DNA of 64,000 bases from Bacteroides sp. (GCF_028690125.1 NZ_JAQVBV010000007.1:124001-188000), one strand, 5' to 3'. Numbered from the stretch's first letter, positions 17,442 to 26,149 are shown. Notes: a model not told the origin generated them from the letters alone. Program-made: numbers and translations.

Positions 17442-17912
17442 ATATTCTATCTTATCCTCTTTGGCACTCCATTCTTCGAAAGCTTTGATGGCTTCATTGC
17501 GTAGCAATACTTCAGAAGGGAGTTTTCTATCAGTAGGTTTTAATTCAAGTTCGTCATAGATGAATGAGTCATCGAAGCCGATATTTTTAGCATCAGTTTT
17601 ATTATTGGCGTAATACATTTTATCTAATCGTGCCCAGTAGATAGCACCTAAACACATTGGACAAGGCTCACATGAAGTGTATATTTCGTAACCGTTCAAG
17701 TCGAAAGTATTGAGTTTAGCAGCAGCAGCGCGAATCGCACTTACCTCCGCGTGGGCGGTAGGATCGCAGGAAGCTGTTACACGATTTACACCAGTAGCAA
17801 TAATCTCACCTTTTTTGTTTGCTATGACAGCTCCAAAGGGACCTCCTCCATTAATCACATTTTCTTTTGAAAGTTCGATCGCTTTCCGCATCAGTTCTTC
17901 TTTTGTCATCAT
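17439..17912 (-). CDS. Nucleoside/guanine deaminase, cytidine deaminase-like
   Basis: Cytoplasmic zinc hydrolase of 157 residues in the CDA superfamily. The zinc site is complete: His54-Ala-Glu56 (HAEVSAIR) with catalytic Glu56, and Cys84 and Cys87 in PCPMC. The FDDSFIYDEL and EWSAKEDKIEY tail, with GGGPFGAVIANKKGEII near the N-terminus, resembles guanine deaminase GuaD of Bacillus more than tRNA adenosine deaminase TadA. Guanine to xanthine is the most likely reaction. The start at 17910-17912 gives MMTKEEL; the second ATG is equally possible. Confidence 0.88.
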   Translation of the reverse strand: MMTKEELMRKAIELSKENVINGGGPFGAVIANKKGEIIATGVNRVTASCDPTAHAEVSAIRAAAAKLNTFDLNGYEIYTSCEPCPMCLGAIYWARLDKMYYANNKTDAKNIGFDDSFIYDELELKPTDRKLPSEVLLRNEAIKAFEEWSAKEDKIEY

Positions 17913-17955
17913 ATAAAAAATATCGTTAGTTTTACTTTATTTGTATACTTTCCTA

Positions 17956-17963
17956 CAAATATA
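17956..17963 (-). promoter_or_regulatory. Candidate -7 box for the deaminase gene
   Basis: The minus strand reads TATATTTG, an exact TAnnTTTG match, about 44 bases before the deaminase start codon. No convincing -33 element is visible. Confidence 0.4.
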
Positions 17964-18010
17964 AAGAAAACAAACGATATTCGTATCCGGTATTTTTTCT
18001 TTTTAACTTA

Positions 18011-18919
18011 CTACCAATACCAAGACAATCCGAAAGAGAAAGGTAAAATTTCGGGTCCTTTTCCTTTTTCAAAAAGTCCATAAGTGGCATAACGTGTATA
18101 AAATCCTAGATTGCCATAACCAGCTTGCACCAATAGATTGATTCCCACAGGACGTCCATGTAAATTCTTGTCAAATGTCTGTTTCTTGCCATTTATTTTT
18201 CCTTTAGACTTAAATCCGTGGCGGATTTCTGCTTCAGGACCAGCAGAGAAGAATATAGCCTTCCTATGGCATAGTCGTGTTTGCCATTCAATAGAGAGCG
18301 GAATGCGGAAATAGAAATAACGTAAGCGACTTTTGCTGTATTCCATTGGAATTTCACCTGATTCTCCGGGAACGATCTGAGTGACTCCGTCTATGTCACG
18401 GAAAGCATAGTTGCCATCCAAACGCATACTACGATATCCCCAGCCTAATCCGATAGCAAAGCCCCAATTCTGAGTAGGACCGAAGGAATGAGAACTAGTG
18501 AAAAGAGTACCACCTATTTCCCAAGAATGAGTGGCGTTGATACTGATTTGATCAGACTGATTGTAAGTTCCAAAATTCTCTGATACCATCATATATCCAA
18601 AATAAAGGCCGGAAAGATGGGGGGCGAAGTTATTGATATTTCTTTTCTTTCGTTTGGTAAAAGGAAGTGCATCTAGAATTGTACGGTTTTCCATACTTTT
18701 CCCATTCAAATACACTCCCTCGAATATTTGTATGTTAGACATCAGACTATCTTTACCGGATGATTTTTCGTAAAGTTTGACCTTTATTTTATCGCCTTGT
18801 TCTTTAACAACGATTTTTCGTCCATTGAGATAGAGTGTCGTATCCTGTGGATTGTTCTTCTGTTGTGCTATGATGCTCATTGGAGCAATCAACAGCAATA
18901 GCAATAATAGATGTTTCAT
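18011..18919 (-). CDS. Outer-membrane beta-barrel protein of unknown function
   Basis: A 302-residue exported protein with a Leu-rich signal peptide (to about residue 18, SIIAQ). A small polar domain follows (TLYLNGRKIVVKEQGDKIKVKLYEK), then from about residue 100 a barrel of alternating strands with glycines and aromatic residues, such as GFAIGLGWGYRSMRL, YFYFRIPLSIEWQTRL and LVQAGYGNLGFYTRYATYG. The C-terminus ends FGLSWYW, an aromatic end as recognised by the Bam machinery. It resembles the small PorT-like barrels of Bacteroidota. No function can be given. The remnant just upstream (18942-19100) may be a lost operon partner. Confidence 0.75.
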   Translation of the reverse strand: MKHLLLLLLLIAPMSIIAQQKNNPQDTTLYLNGRKIVVKEQGDKIKVKLYEKSSGKDSLMSNIQIFEGVYLNGKSMENRTILDALPFTKRKKRNINNFAPHLSGLYFGYMMVSENFGTYNQSDQISINATHSWEIGGTLFTSSHSFGPTQNWGFAIGLGWGYRSMRLDGNYAFRDIDGVTQIVPGESGEIPMEYSKSRLRYFYFRIPLSIEWQTRLCHRKAIFFSAGPEAEIRHGFKSKGKINGKKQTFDKNLHGRPVGINLLVQAGYGNLGFYTRYATYGLFEKGKGPEILPFSFGLSWYW

Positions 18920-18941
18920 GTCAATTGTTTTTGTAATGTAT

Positions 18942-19100
18942 TTATTCTTTTTTCATAAATAGCATAGTTACCAGATCGTCTGCATCCAACTCTCCTTCGA
19001 TATAGATCAGAGTAGCAGATCCTTTTTTTCCTGTTTTAAAAAGGATAAAACGGTTGATATATTTACACAGATAAGACGCCGGAGAATGAAAAACGTGACA
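18942..19100 (-). pseudogene. C-terminal fragment of a lost gene, possibly DUF4252-like
   Basis: The minus strand has a 52-codon open stretch ending in a normal stop. It has coding character at its end (RFILFKTGKKGSATLIYIEG and then ELDADDLVTMLF) but no usable start codon, and upstream it runs into a stop codon and non-coding sequence. The ending is like that of DUF4252 proteins, which often sit beside small barrels and sigma factors in this group. It looks like the tail of a gene whose 5' part was deleted. Confidence 0.4.
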
Positions 19101-19214
19101 TCAGGAAATGATTTATTTTGTATTTCTATCAAAAAACACTGGCTGATTGCTGTGGTATGGCAAGGCAGCTGGTGCTTAAATATCGATCGTATGAGATTTT
19201 TTGAGAGAATATTA

Positions 19215-20201
19215 TTAAAGTTTTCCGAGTATTTTGTCCATTACCCAGTTGGTTAGGGTTGCACTTTGACCGTCACAGGAACAGACGGATTTGCCTAATA
19301 GATGATCGACTACGGCTTGGATCAGTGGCTGTTGTACGTGTTCAGGATTACCGATACAGAATTCTTCACGTCCGTGTTCGGTATGCAAAGCAATTGGCTC
19401 ATAAGTAAACACAGAGAAACAAATCATCCCCTTGTCTCCAATAATCTCAATACGGTCTTCACGGGCAGAATCATGTGCTACAAAACACCAGGAACCGCTT
19501 CCTACCAGTCCGTTATCAAATTGAAAGCAGGCACTTAAGGTATCTTCAGCCGGATAAAGTCCCCCACGGTTACTTTTATAACCGTTAGCCTCAAGGATAC
19601 AACCGAACATATCTTGTAGTAAATCAATCTGGTGAGGGGCAAGATCGTAGAAATAACCTCCTCCCGCAATATCTGCTTGTACACGCCAAGGCAGGTTGCC
19701 ACGGTTATAGTCCAGATCACGTGGTGGTTGTGCAAAACGGATTTGTACATTGATGACATTGCCAATAGCACCATTTTCTACTAATTCTTTTACTTTTTGG
19801 AAGTAGGGGAGGTATCTACGATAATAAGCAACGAAACAAGGTACACCAGTTTCTTGCGAAATACGATTGATGCGTGTACATTCTTCGTAAGTTTGTGCCA
19901 TAGGTTTTTCAATATAAGCAGGCTTACCTGCTTTCATGGCCATGATGGCATAGGTAGCGTGTGAAGAAGGGGGAGTGGCGATATAGATAGCGTTTACCTC
20001 AGGATCATCAATCAGCTCTTGTGCATCGTCATACCATTTTTTAATCCCTCTCTCTTTGGCGTAGGCTTTAGCTTTTGCACCCTCGCGGCTCATCACAGCT
20101 ATGACTTCCGAATGTTCTACTTTCTGAAAAGCCGGACCACTTTTAGTCTTAGTTACTTCTCCACAGCCAATAAAGCCCCATTTGATAATCTTTTCACTCA
20201 T
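19215..20201 (-). CDS. Gfo/Idh/MocA-family oxidoreductase (cytoplasmic)
   Basis: A 328-residue NAD(P)-dependent dehydrogenase without export signal. The Rossmann motif WGFIGCGEVTKTKSG is at the N-terminus, followed by the family motif AYIEKPMAQTYEECTRI (EKP) and the substrate-domain residues FYDLAPHQIDLLQDMFG, where Asp and His are the usual catalytic positions. Residues near 125-135 (PCFVAYYRRYLPYF) match the family's ARRR-type segment. Probable substrate is a sugar, inositol or sugar alcohol; nothing here narrows it. It has its own -7 box upstream and no partner in the same operon. Confidence 0.88.
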   Translation of the reverse strand: MSEKIIKWGFIGCGEVTKTKSGPAFQKVEHSEVIAVMSREGAKAKAYAKERGIKKWYDDAQELIDDPEVNAIYIATPPSSHATYAIMAMKAGKPAYIEKPMAQTYEECTRINRISQETGVPCFVAYYRRYLPYFQKVKELVENGAIGNVINVQIRFAQPPRDLDYNRGNLPWRVQADIAGGGYFYDLAPHQIDLLQDMFGCILEANGYKSNRGGLYPAEDTLSACFQFDNGLVGSGSWCFVAHDSAREDRIEIIGDKGMICFSVFTYEPIALHTEHGREEFCIGNPEHVQQPLIQAVVDHLLGKSVCSCDGQSATLTNWVMDKILGKL

Positions 20202-20231
20202 ATATACCTATTCTGTTTTATATCTGAAAAG

Positions 20232-20239
20232 CAAAGATA
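20232..20239 (-). promoter_or_regulatory. Promoter of the oxidoreductase gene at 19215
   Basis: The minus strand reads TATCTTTG, preceded 20 bases upstream by GTTG (plus strand CAAC at 20260-20263). Both elements and their spacing fit the Bacteroides sigma-ABfr promoter. Confidence 0.6.
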
Positions 20240-20291
20240 GAGCTAATTTTTGGCAAGAGCAACTTATAAATAGCTTTTAATCTGTATGAAA

Positions 20292-21128
20292 TTATTGTTT
20301 GTAGTACTTATGATAGATTTCCTGATATTCTTTTTCTTTCTGAAATTTATCTAACCAGGCATTCAAACTATCTAATAATATAGGTGATTGTTTGCTTACA
20401 GCCCACGAGTAGAATTGAGTGAAACTGATATCGGTATGAATATCTATCTGTGGCAATGAATCGATTACAGCTTCAGCTATACTTTCATCACAGACAAGAT
20501 AATCTATGTCCCCATGGGCAACCATTGATATGAGTTGCTCCGGACCATATCTCTCTATTTCTTTAACATAAATAGTGTCACCAATTTCATTTCCCAAGTT
20601 ACGAATACGGAGAATAGAAGGAGAACCTTTAACTATATGCAGGGTGCGACCAGCCAGATCCAATTGGTTTCTAATGTAAAGTGAATCATTCTCTTCACTT
20701 TCTTTCCGTTGTACAAGTACTTGTTTGTTGAGTATGATAGGAGAGGTGAGCAGAAGAGAATCTTTAAACTCACTGGTTGCTAATATTCCATAAGCTATCA
20801 CATCGTAACGTCCTTCACTTAGTCCTTTCAAGCGTTCCTCGAAACTCATTTCAGGAGTAATCTCAGCTTTCAATCCTTTATCACGTGCGAAGGCTTGTAT
20901 TAATTCATAATTGAAACCGGAAACGGTATCTCCGTCTACATAGAAACTGATGGAGTTATACTCGGTAGCTACACGCAAAACTCCATCTTTTATAATGGCA
21001 TCATAATCACGTGGATGCCCTATATGCTTATCTTGTTTGCCACAGTACCGAAAAGCGAATATGATTGCTGATATAATAACAACCGGGAATAGATATTTAT
21101 AAATTTTCGATTTCACTTTTGATTCCAT
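20292..21128 (-). CDS. Membrane-tethered solute-binding protein (SBP_bac_3 family)
   Basis: A 278-residue protein with one N-terminal hydrophobic segment (YLFPVVIISAIIFAFRYC) and a family 3 periplasmic solute-binding domain. This starts at GVLRVATEYNSISFYVDGDTVSGFNYELIQAFARDKGLKAEI and continues through AEGRYDVIAYGI-like EGRYDVIAYG and LDLAGRTLHIVKGSPS. The domain resembles the sensor half of the MltF lytic transglycosylase, but no transglycosylase domain follows. There is no ABC permease nearby, so it may sense or bind an amino acid or peptide and not import it. The start is taken at MESKVK (21128); an upstream TTG is less likely. It is 14 bases after the stop of the porin gene. Confidence 0.8.
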   Translation of the reverse strand: MESKVKSKIYKYLFPVVIISAIIFAFRYCGKQDKHIGHPRDYDAIIKDGVLRVATEYNSISFYVDGDTVSGFNYELIQAFARDKGLKAEITPEMSFEERLKGLSEGRYDVIAYGILATSEFKDSLLLTSPIILNKQVLVQRKESEENDSLYIRNQLDLAGRTLHIVKGSPSILRIRNLGNEIGDTIYVKEIERYGPEQLISMVAHGDIDYLVCDESIAEAVIDSLPQIDIHTDISFTQFYSWAVSKQSPILLDSLNAWLDKFQKEKEYQEIYHKYYKQ

Positions 21129-21142
21129 AAGCAATATAAAAA

Positions 21143-23185
21143 TTAATCATAGAAATTCCATGAAAGACCAAACTTAAGCACCCGTGGATTGATCGGGTAA
21201 TGAGGAGCTAAAAAATAGTCTGCTTTACTTATACCTTGGTTTACATGATACATCATTACATAGAAACGAGTACGTTTCAAGTGTAAGTTCGCATATACAT
21301 TTACGATTGGATAACCGCCAATTTTCACCCGGTCATTTTCCGGTTGCAGATAGAACTGCTCAGTAGCGGGCATATATGCCGGAGCATAATATTTAGTAAA
21401 GTAACGCACATCAGCACCCAATTGCACACTTAGCACTTTTTTAGCCAATTTGAACTGCATATAAAAGTTGTGGTATAATGAAAGATCAGGTAGAGGAAGT
21501 ACAACTTGGTCACTGGACTTCTGCCAAACAACCTCATTGTCCAAGTGGAAAATGCCTAATTTGAAGTCTTGATTAAAACGGGCTGAAACAACTTGTAAAC
21601 TTCCGCTCTTTTGAGCCGGCAATGCTTGTTGGTTGAAATAGGTAAAGTTCTTAATATTCTCAACTCCGCCACTCAAGCGAGTTCTCCAACGAGCGATGCT
21701 TAATTCTCCTTCAATTCGGGTACGGAATTCTTTAGCCATATCATCATCCCACCAGAAATGTTTGGAATGATAATGCCGCATATAGAATGGTGCCATCTGA
21801 TTACTGACTTCACCGCGTGCCACCAAGCTTACGGTATCTTTCCATAATGGGACATTCAGGTCAAGATCTCCTTTTACATTGAATTGTCCGATTGCAGTGC
21901 CTGCAAGTCCCACTTCACCTATGGCGTGGTAATGGAGAAAATTACCTTCACGTTTGGACAATTCACCGCCTACAAAGACCTCATTTTCTTTATAATGGTC
22001 GGGTTTTAAGCCCTCGAGATTCATTAATGAGTACTTGCTCAACTTGTATGAGGCAAATGCAGTCAATCCTGCTTTAGCATATTTATTGAAGCCTTCCAAT
22101 AAAGCAATACCTACTGTGTTTTTCACTCCAATATATATCGTACTATCTCTTACAATCGGGTCATCCTGTTCTAAGAAAGTATTCTGATAATAGTCTTTTA
22201 CGTTATCTTTCGACCGGAAATTATGTCGTGACCGCTCTACTTGAAAGGTGTGTATAAAGCTTGTAACCGGAACAAATTCTTGTTTAGTAGGAGTTGTATC
22301 ATTTTCTGCCTTAGGAATGTCACGCCGAAATCCTAAGTTATATCTTTGATTCATAAAGACATAAAAATCATGATTACGGTTTGCACTGGCATTCAGTACG
22401 GTAGGTATATTCGTTGATTCGTATTCCCTGGTTCCATTTGCTATATCTTCGGGAGCAGTAATGTAACGGTCGTCTGTGATACCTCCATTTTCATTTGTTT
22501 TTAGGTAGTTATTGCTGTATATTGCCTGTACCTGATAACGGTCGCTGATATAGCTACCAAAGAAAGCTGCATTAAAGTAAGAAGTCCCTTGGTTATTATA
22601 ATATCCCCGTCCATATAAATAATCAATATTAAAACCGAATGCCAGTTTCTTGTTTACGTTTACAGAAAAATAGGATTTAAAACGTTCTTCTCCATTCACT
22701 TTATTACCCGCCTTGTGATACGTCAGATTGGTGTAGGGCACGTTACTATTCGTGAAGTTAAATTCAGTGGGGCGAATAAAGAAGCTTGAGAAAGGCTCCA
22801 TGAAAATGGTGGGTTCCGGATAACGGCGGTCAAAGAAGATACGCGATAAACGGGGGGAGCCCATATTGGCCAGATAATTATAATGACCTGTGATTCCTTC
22901 TGTGAGGTTTGTATTTTGGAAGTGGTGATAAGCCGTATCTGCCGGAATCATAATCCGGTCACCCAGTTCATTCTTGATACGCCACATATAAAGTTTAGGA
23001 GGTAAGCTTTGTACCTCTACGTTTGCACTGTCCAGTTTATCCGGAAGCATGGCCGGGTCAATCTGATTACCGTATTGGTCACGACCGTTTTCGTCATATT
23101 GTCGGTTGCCTGAGTTGAACTGTGCATGAACAGTAGTCAAGCCTATAACGAAAAGTAATATATATATAAGTAAAATTCGTCTCAT
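21143..23185 (-). CDS. Putative porin of Bacteroidota
   Basis: A 680-residue exported outer-membrane barrel. The signal peptide is MRRILLIYILLFVIGLTTVHAQ. After about 80 polar residues the barrel begins (YHFQNTNLTEGITGHYNYLANMGSPRLSRIFFDR), a hallmark block of the 'putative porin' family conserved in Bacteroides and relatives. Strands rich in Tyr and Asn continue to the C-terminal LKFGLSWNFYD. The start at 23185 (ATG) is preferred over the TTG four codons earlier, because it begins the signal peptide directly. It is probably co-transcribed with the binding protein gene downstream. Confidence 0.82.
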   Translation of the reverse strand: MRRILLIYILLFVIGLTTVHAQFNSGNRQYDENGRDQYGNQIDPAMLPDKLDSANVEVQSLPPKLYMWRIKNELGDRIMIPADTAYHHFQNTNLTEGITGHYNYLANMGSPRLSRIFFDRRYPEPTIFMEPFSSFFIRPTEFNFTNSNVPYTNLTYHKAGNKVNGEERFKSYFSVNVNKKLAFGFNIDYLYGRGYYNNQGTSYFNAAFFGSYISDRYQVQAIYSNNYLKTNENGGITDDRYITAPEDIANGTREYESTNIPTVLNASANRNHDFYVFMNQRYNLGFRRDIPKAENDTTPTKQEFVPVTSFIHTFQVERSRHNFRSKDNVKDYYQNTFLEQDDPIVRDSTIYIGVKNTVGIALLEGFNKYAKAGLTAFASYKLSKYSLMNLEGLKPDHYKENEVFVGGELSKREGNFLHYHAIGEVGLAGTAIGQFNVKGDLDLNVPLWKDTVSLVARGEVSNQMAPFYMRHYHSKHFWWDDDMAKEFRTRIEGELSIARWRTRLSGGVENIKNFTYFNQQALPAQKSGSLQVVSARFNQDFKLGIFHLDNEVVWQKSSDQVVLPLPDLSLYHNFYMQFKLAKKVLSVQLGADVRYFTKYYAPAYMPATEQFYLQPENDRVKIGGYPIVNVYANLHLKRTRFYVMMYHVNQGISKADYFLAPHYPINPRVLKFGLSWNFYD

Positions 23186-23218
23186 AATTGGAGGCAAAGA
23201 TACTTACTTTAATTGATT

Positions 23219-23307
23219 TAATGATAATGGATAATTGAAAATAATGTTGCATCCGCAATCTGCGTAGCTAATAATTATCAATTATCCATAATCCATTATT
23301 CATTAAT
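23219..23307. repeat. Long imperfect palindrome between porin and VOR genes
   Basis: The segment begins ATAATGGATAATTGA and ends with its approximate complement TCAATTATCCATAAT plus a further CCATTATTCATTA. The arms enclose about 35 bases that hold a small GC-rich hairpin. It may act as a terminator for the 2-oxoacid oxidoreductase operon, and is typical of dispersed palindromic repeats of Bacteroides intergenic regions. Confidence 0.45.
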
Positions 23308-23849
23308 TAAACTTCACGAATGAGTTCCATACCTTTCTTGATGGCTACTTCATTCATCGGAATCAAGTGATGGTGCCTTTCCGGAAGAGTTTTCTTCAAT
23401 CCTTTGATTACACTATCCAATGTTACCATAGGGAGAAGCTTAAGTAAACCACCAAGTACAATCATATTGAATGCTTTGGCGTTGTTCATTTCGTTGGCTG
23501 CATCCATAGCATCAATACGGTATACTTTAATATCTTTGCGGGTAGGAGGGTTGATAATTCCATATCCGTCATAAATTAAGATACCACCCGGTTTTACTTT
23601 GCTTTCAAATTTCTCGAGTGAGGGCTGGTTCAGTATGATAGCTGCATCGTATTTACTTAGAATAGGAGACGATATTTTGTCATCACTTACAATTACTGTA
23701 ACATTGGCTGTTCCACCTCGTTGTTCTGGACCGTACGCTGGCATCCAGCTAACTTCTTTGCCTTCCATCAGTCCGGAATAAGCCAAAATCTTACCCATAG
23801 ACAATACGCCTTGTCCACCGAATCCTGCTATAATAATTTCTTCTTTCAT
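23307..23849 (-). CDS. 2-oxoacid:ferredoxin oxidoreductase, gamma subunit
   Basis: A 180-residue subunit of a pyruvate/2-oxoglutarate/branched-chain 2-oxoacid:ferredoxin oxidoreductase. It binds CoA at the interface. The family signature IIAGFGGQGVLSMGKILAYSG is at the N-terminus, followed by SWMPAYGPEQRGGTANVTVIVSD. It is the last gene of the operon, 20 bases after the TPP-binding subunit. Length matches VorC/KorC-type gamma subunits. Branched-chain acids (VOR) or 2-oxoglutarate (KOR) are the candidate substrates; sequence alone does not decide. Confidence 0.93.
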   Translation of the reverse strand: MKEEIIIAGFGGQGVLSMGKILAYSGLMEGKEVSWMPAYGPEQRGGTANVTVIVSDDKISSPILSKYDAAIILNQPSLEKFESKVKPGGILIYDGYGIINPPTRKDIKVYRIDAMDAANEMNNAKAFNMIVLGGLLKLLPMVTLDSVIKGLKKTLPERHHHLIPMNEVAIKKGMELIREV

Positions 23850-23869
23850 TGCTCTGCTGACTTTAAGCG

Positions 23870-24634
23870 TTATTCTTTATCTTTTAAATCACCCAGCGGA
23901 TAAAATGGGAACATATGCTCTTCCATCCATTTATTCGCTTTTTCCGGTGTCATTTTCCAACCGGAGCTACAAGTAGACACAATTTCTACAAGGTTAGATC
24001 CTTTACCGTTCATTGAATTTTCAAAAGCCTTGCGGATCGCTTTTTTTGCTTTACGGATAGCAGGAACTGATTGTACCGACTGACGAGTAACATAAGCTGT
24101 ACCTTCCAGTTGAGCTGCAATTTCTGTAATTTTCAGTGGGTAACCATGTAACTCTACATCACGTCCGTAGGGACAAGTAGAACTTTTCATTCCAACCAAT
24201 GTAGTAGGTGCCATCTGACCACCGGTCATACCGTAGATAGCATTGTTGATAAAGATAATAGTAATATTTTCGCCTCTATTCAGAGCGTGAATTGTTTCGG
24301 CAGTACCAATACAAGCCAAGTCGCCATCACCCTGATAAGTGAATACAAGTCGGTCAGGCCATAAGCGTTTGATGGCTGTAGCCAATGCAGGTGCACGTCC
24401 GTGCGCTGCTTCTTGCCAGTCAATATCCAAATAGTTGTAGATGAAGACTGCACATCCTACCGGTGAGATACCGATAGTTTTATCTTCCATACCCATTTCC
24501 TCAATAACCTCGGCAATGAGCTTATGTACCACGCCATGACTGCAACCCGGACAGTAGTGCATGGAATTATTGTTCATCAGAGTCGGTTTCTTATAAACCA
24601 GATTCTCGGGCTTGATTATTTCTTCTTTAATCAT
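23870..24634 (-). CDS. 2-oxoacid:ferredoxin oxidoreductase, beta (TPP-binding) subunit
   Basis: A 254-residue subunit that carries thiamine pyrophosphate and does the oxidative decarboxylation of a 2-oxoacid. Diagnostic parts are MHYCPGCSHGVVHKLIAEVIEEMG, with the cysteines of the beta subunit, the TPP-Mg motif GDGDLACIGTAETIHALNRG, and NNAIYGMTGGQMAPTT. It is followed by the gamma subunit gene and preceded by the 57-residue membrane protein gene, 12 bases away. VorA/KorB is the fitting subunit name. Confidence 0.94.
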   Translation of the reverse strand: MIKEEIIKPENLVYKKPTLMNNNSMHYCPGCSHGVVHKLIAEVIEEMGMEDKTIGISPVGCAVFIYNYLDIDWQEAAHGRAPALATAIKRLWPDRLVFTYQGDGDLACIGTAETIHALNRGENITIIFINNAIYGMTGGQMAPTTLVGMKSSTCPYGRDVELHGYPLKITEIAAQLEGTAYVTRQSVQSVPAIRKAKKAIRKAFENSMNGKGSNLVEIVSTCSSGWKMTPEKANKWMEEHMFPFYPLGDLKDKE

Positions 24635-24646
24635 AACTTCTTCTCC

Positions 24647-24820
24647 TTATCTGTTGGTGAACCGTATAAAAAACTCCATTATCTTCACGAATACAGCCGT
24701 GCCACATACGTAGATAAATAATTTAAAGTCGTCTCTTGCTACAAAGTAGATAATTACAGCTGCTATAGCCAGAATAATAAAGACGATGTTTAGTACGTTT
24801 CTTATTTTATCGGGATTCAT
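24647..24820 (-). CDS. Small membrane protein within the VOR/KOR operon
   Basis: A 57-residue ORF that begins MNPDKIRNVLNIVFIILAIA and runs to FFIRFTNR before a TAA stop. It has two hydrophobic helices (about residues 9-26 and 33-51) separated by a short charged turn with ARDDFK. It starts 7 bases after the alpha-subunit stop and ends 12 bases before the beta-subunit start, which fills the gap exactly and fits co-translation. No family is recognised. It could anchor the otherwise soluble oxidoreductase at the membrane or link it to a membrane electron acceptor, but this is inference from position. Confidence 0.72.
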   Translation of the reverse strand: MNPDKIRNVLNIVFIILAIAAVIIYFVARDDFKLFIYVCGTAVFVKIMEFFIRFTNR

Positions 24821-24827
24821 CGTTTCG

Positions 24828-25910
24828 TTATTTGATTAGTTTTTCTACCAGTGCTTCTACAATTTCGTCCGGATCGGGAACAATACCGCCGAGACGTCCG
24901 AAATGTTCGACTTTAATTTTACCGTTTACTGCCAAGCGGACATCTTCAATCATCTGTCCGGCATTCAGTTCCGTAACGAGCATACCTTTTACTTTATCGG
25001 CATAAGCTGCAATTGCCTTAGTCGGGAAAGGCCATAATGTAATAGGACGTAGAATACCTACTTTAATTCCTTTCTCACGTGCAAGTTCCATTGCTTTCTG
25101 ACCGATACGTGCCATTGAACCAAAAGCGATAATCAAGTACTCTGCATCTTCACAGTCAATTTCTTCAAAACGTACTTCATTCTCTTCAATTTCACGATAT
25201 TTAGCTTGGAAACGAAGATTGTTTACTTCCATTGCTTCCGGTTTTAGTTCGAGAGAAGTAATGATGTTTGGCTTACGACCTTTTGTTTTTCCGGTAGATG
25301 CCCAAGGACATTGTTCGATTACTTCAGCCTCGGTACGACGTGGCTTTTGAGCCGGAAGAACCACTTTTTCCATCATTTGTCCGATAACTCCATCAGCAAG
25401 AATGATAGCTGGATTACGATATTTAAATGCAAGTTCAAAGCCGAGACTTACGAAATCAGCCATTTCTTGTACAGAGGCCGGTGCAAAAGCAATTAATTTA
25501 TAGTCACCGTGACCACCACCTTTTACAGTCTGGAAATAATCAGCTTGGCTTGGTTGGATCGTTCCCAAACCGGGACCTCCACGCATTACGTTTACAATCA
25601 AACAGGGGAGTTCCGCTCCTGCGAGATAAGAAATCCCTTCTTGTTTCAAGCTTACACCGGGGCTGGACGAGGAAGTTATTACCATTTTCCCACTTCCTGC
25701 ACCCCCATATACCATATTGATAGCTGCTACTTCACTTTCTGCCTGGAGTACTACCATTCCGGTAGTTTCCCACGGTTTCAGTTCGGCAAGTGTTTCCAGC
25801 ACTTCTGATTGAGGAGTAATAGGATAACCGAAGTACCCGTCCGCACCGCAACGGATAGCTGCATGTGCGATGGCTTCGTTACCTTTCATTAATACAACTT
25901 CTTCTGCCAT
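24828..25910 (-). CDS. vorB: 2-oxoacid:ferredoxin oxidoreductase, alpha subunit (VorB type)
   Basis: A 360-residue subunit with the pyrimidine-binding domain of 2-oxoacid:acceptor oxidoreductases. Landmarks are GNEAIAHAAIRCGADGYFGYPITPQSEVLE at the N-terminus, then SSPGVSLKQEGISYLAGAELPCLIVNVMRGGPGLGTIQPSQADYF, and the C-terminal transketolase-like domain. The 4-subunit split (alpha, beta, gamma, ferredoxin) with a separate small ferredoxin is that of 3-methyl-2-oxobutanoate (VOR) and 2-oxoglutarate (KOR) enzymes. I favour VOR from overall resemblance to proteins annotated so in Bacteroides. It makes acyl-CoA and reduced ferredoxin for anaerobic amino-acid metabolism. Confidence 0.9.
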   Translation of the reverse strand: MAEEVVLMKGNEAIAHAAIRCGADGYFGYPITPQSEVLETLAELKPWETTGMVVLQAESEVAAINMVYGGAGSGKMVITSSSSPGVSLKQEGISYLAGAELPCLIVNVMRGGPGLGTIQPSQADYFQTVKGGGHGDYKLIAFAPASVQEMADFVSLGFELAFKYRNPAIILADGVIGQMMEKVVLPAQKPRRTEAEVIEQCPWASTGKTKGRKPNIITSLELKPEAMEVNNLRFQAKYREIEENEVRFEEIDCEDAEYLIIAFGSMARIGQKAMELAREKGIKVGILRPITLWPFPTKAIAAYADKVKGMLVTELNAGQMIEDVRLAVNGKIKVEHFGRLGGIVPDPDEIVEALVEKLIK

Positions 25911-25921
25911 ATTCGTTTCTT

Positions 25922-26149
25922 TTATTCACATTTAACTTTATACACTGAGATACATCCGTCCGGACAGACTGTTGCACAAGAACTGCATCCGTTACAGGTA
26001 TCTTCTTTCACTTGATAGGCATAGTTATAGCCTTTCATATTCACCTCTTTATTGAGGGAAATTACATCGAGCGGGCACGCTACCACACATAAGTTGCATC
26101 CTTTGCAACGTTCTGTATCGACTACGATTGCTCCTTTGATTTTTGCCAT
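25922..26149 (-). CDS. 4Fe-4S ferredoxin subunit of the oxidoreductase
   Basis: A 75-residue protein with two complete CxxCxxCxxxCP sets (CKGCNLCVVACP and CNGCSSCATVCP), so two [4Fe-4S] clusters carry electrons from the TPP subunit to external ferredoxin. It is the delta subunit (VorD/KorD) and starts the enzyme genes of the operon. The alpha subunit begins 11 bases downstream; the TPR gene ends 33 bases upstream. Confidence 0.95.
   Translation of the reverse strand: MAKIKGAIVVDTERCKGCNLCVVACPLDVISLNKEVNMKGYNYAYQVKEDTCNGCSSCATVCPDGCISVYKVKCE

Noticed and set aside
23195..23202. A TATCTTTG promoter box directly at the porin start
   Set aside because: It is too close to the start codon to leave a leader; it would need a leaderless mRNA, so I did not list it.
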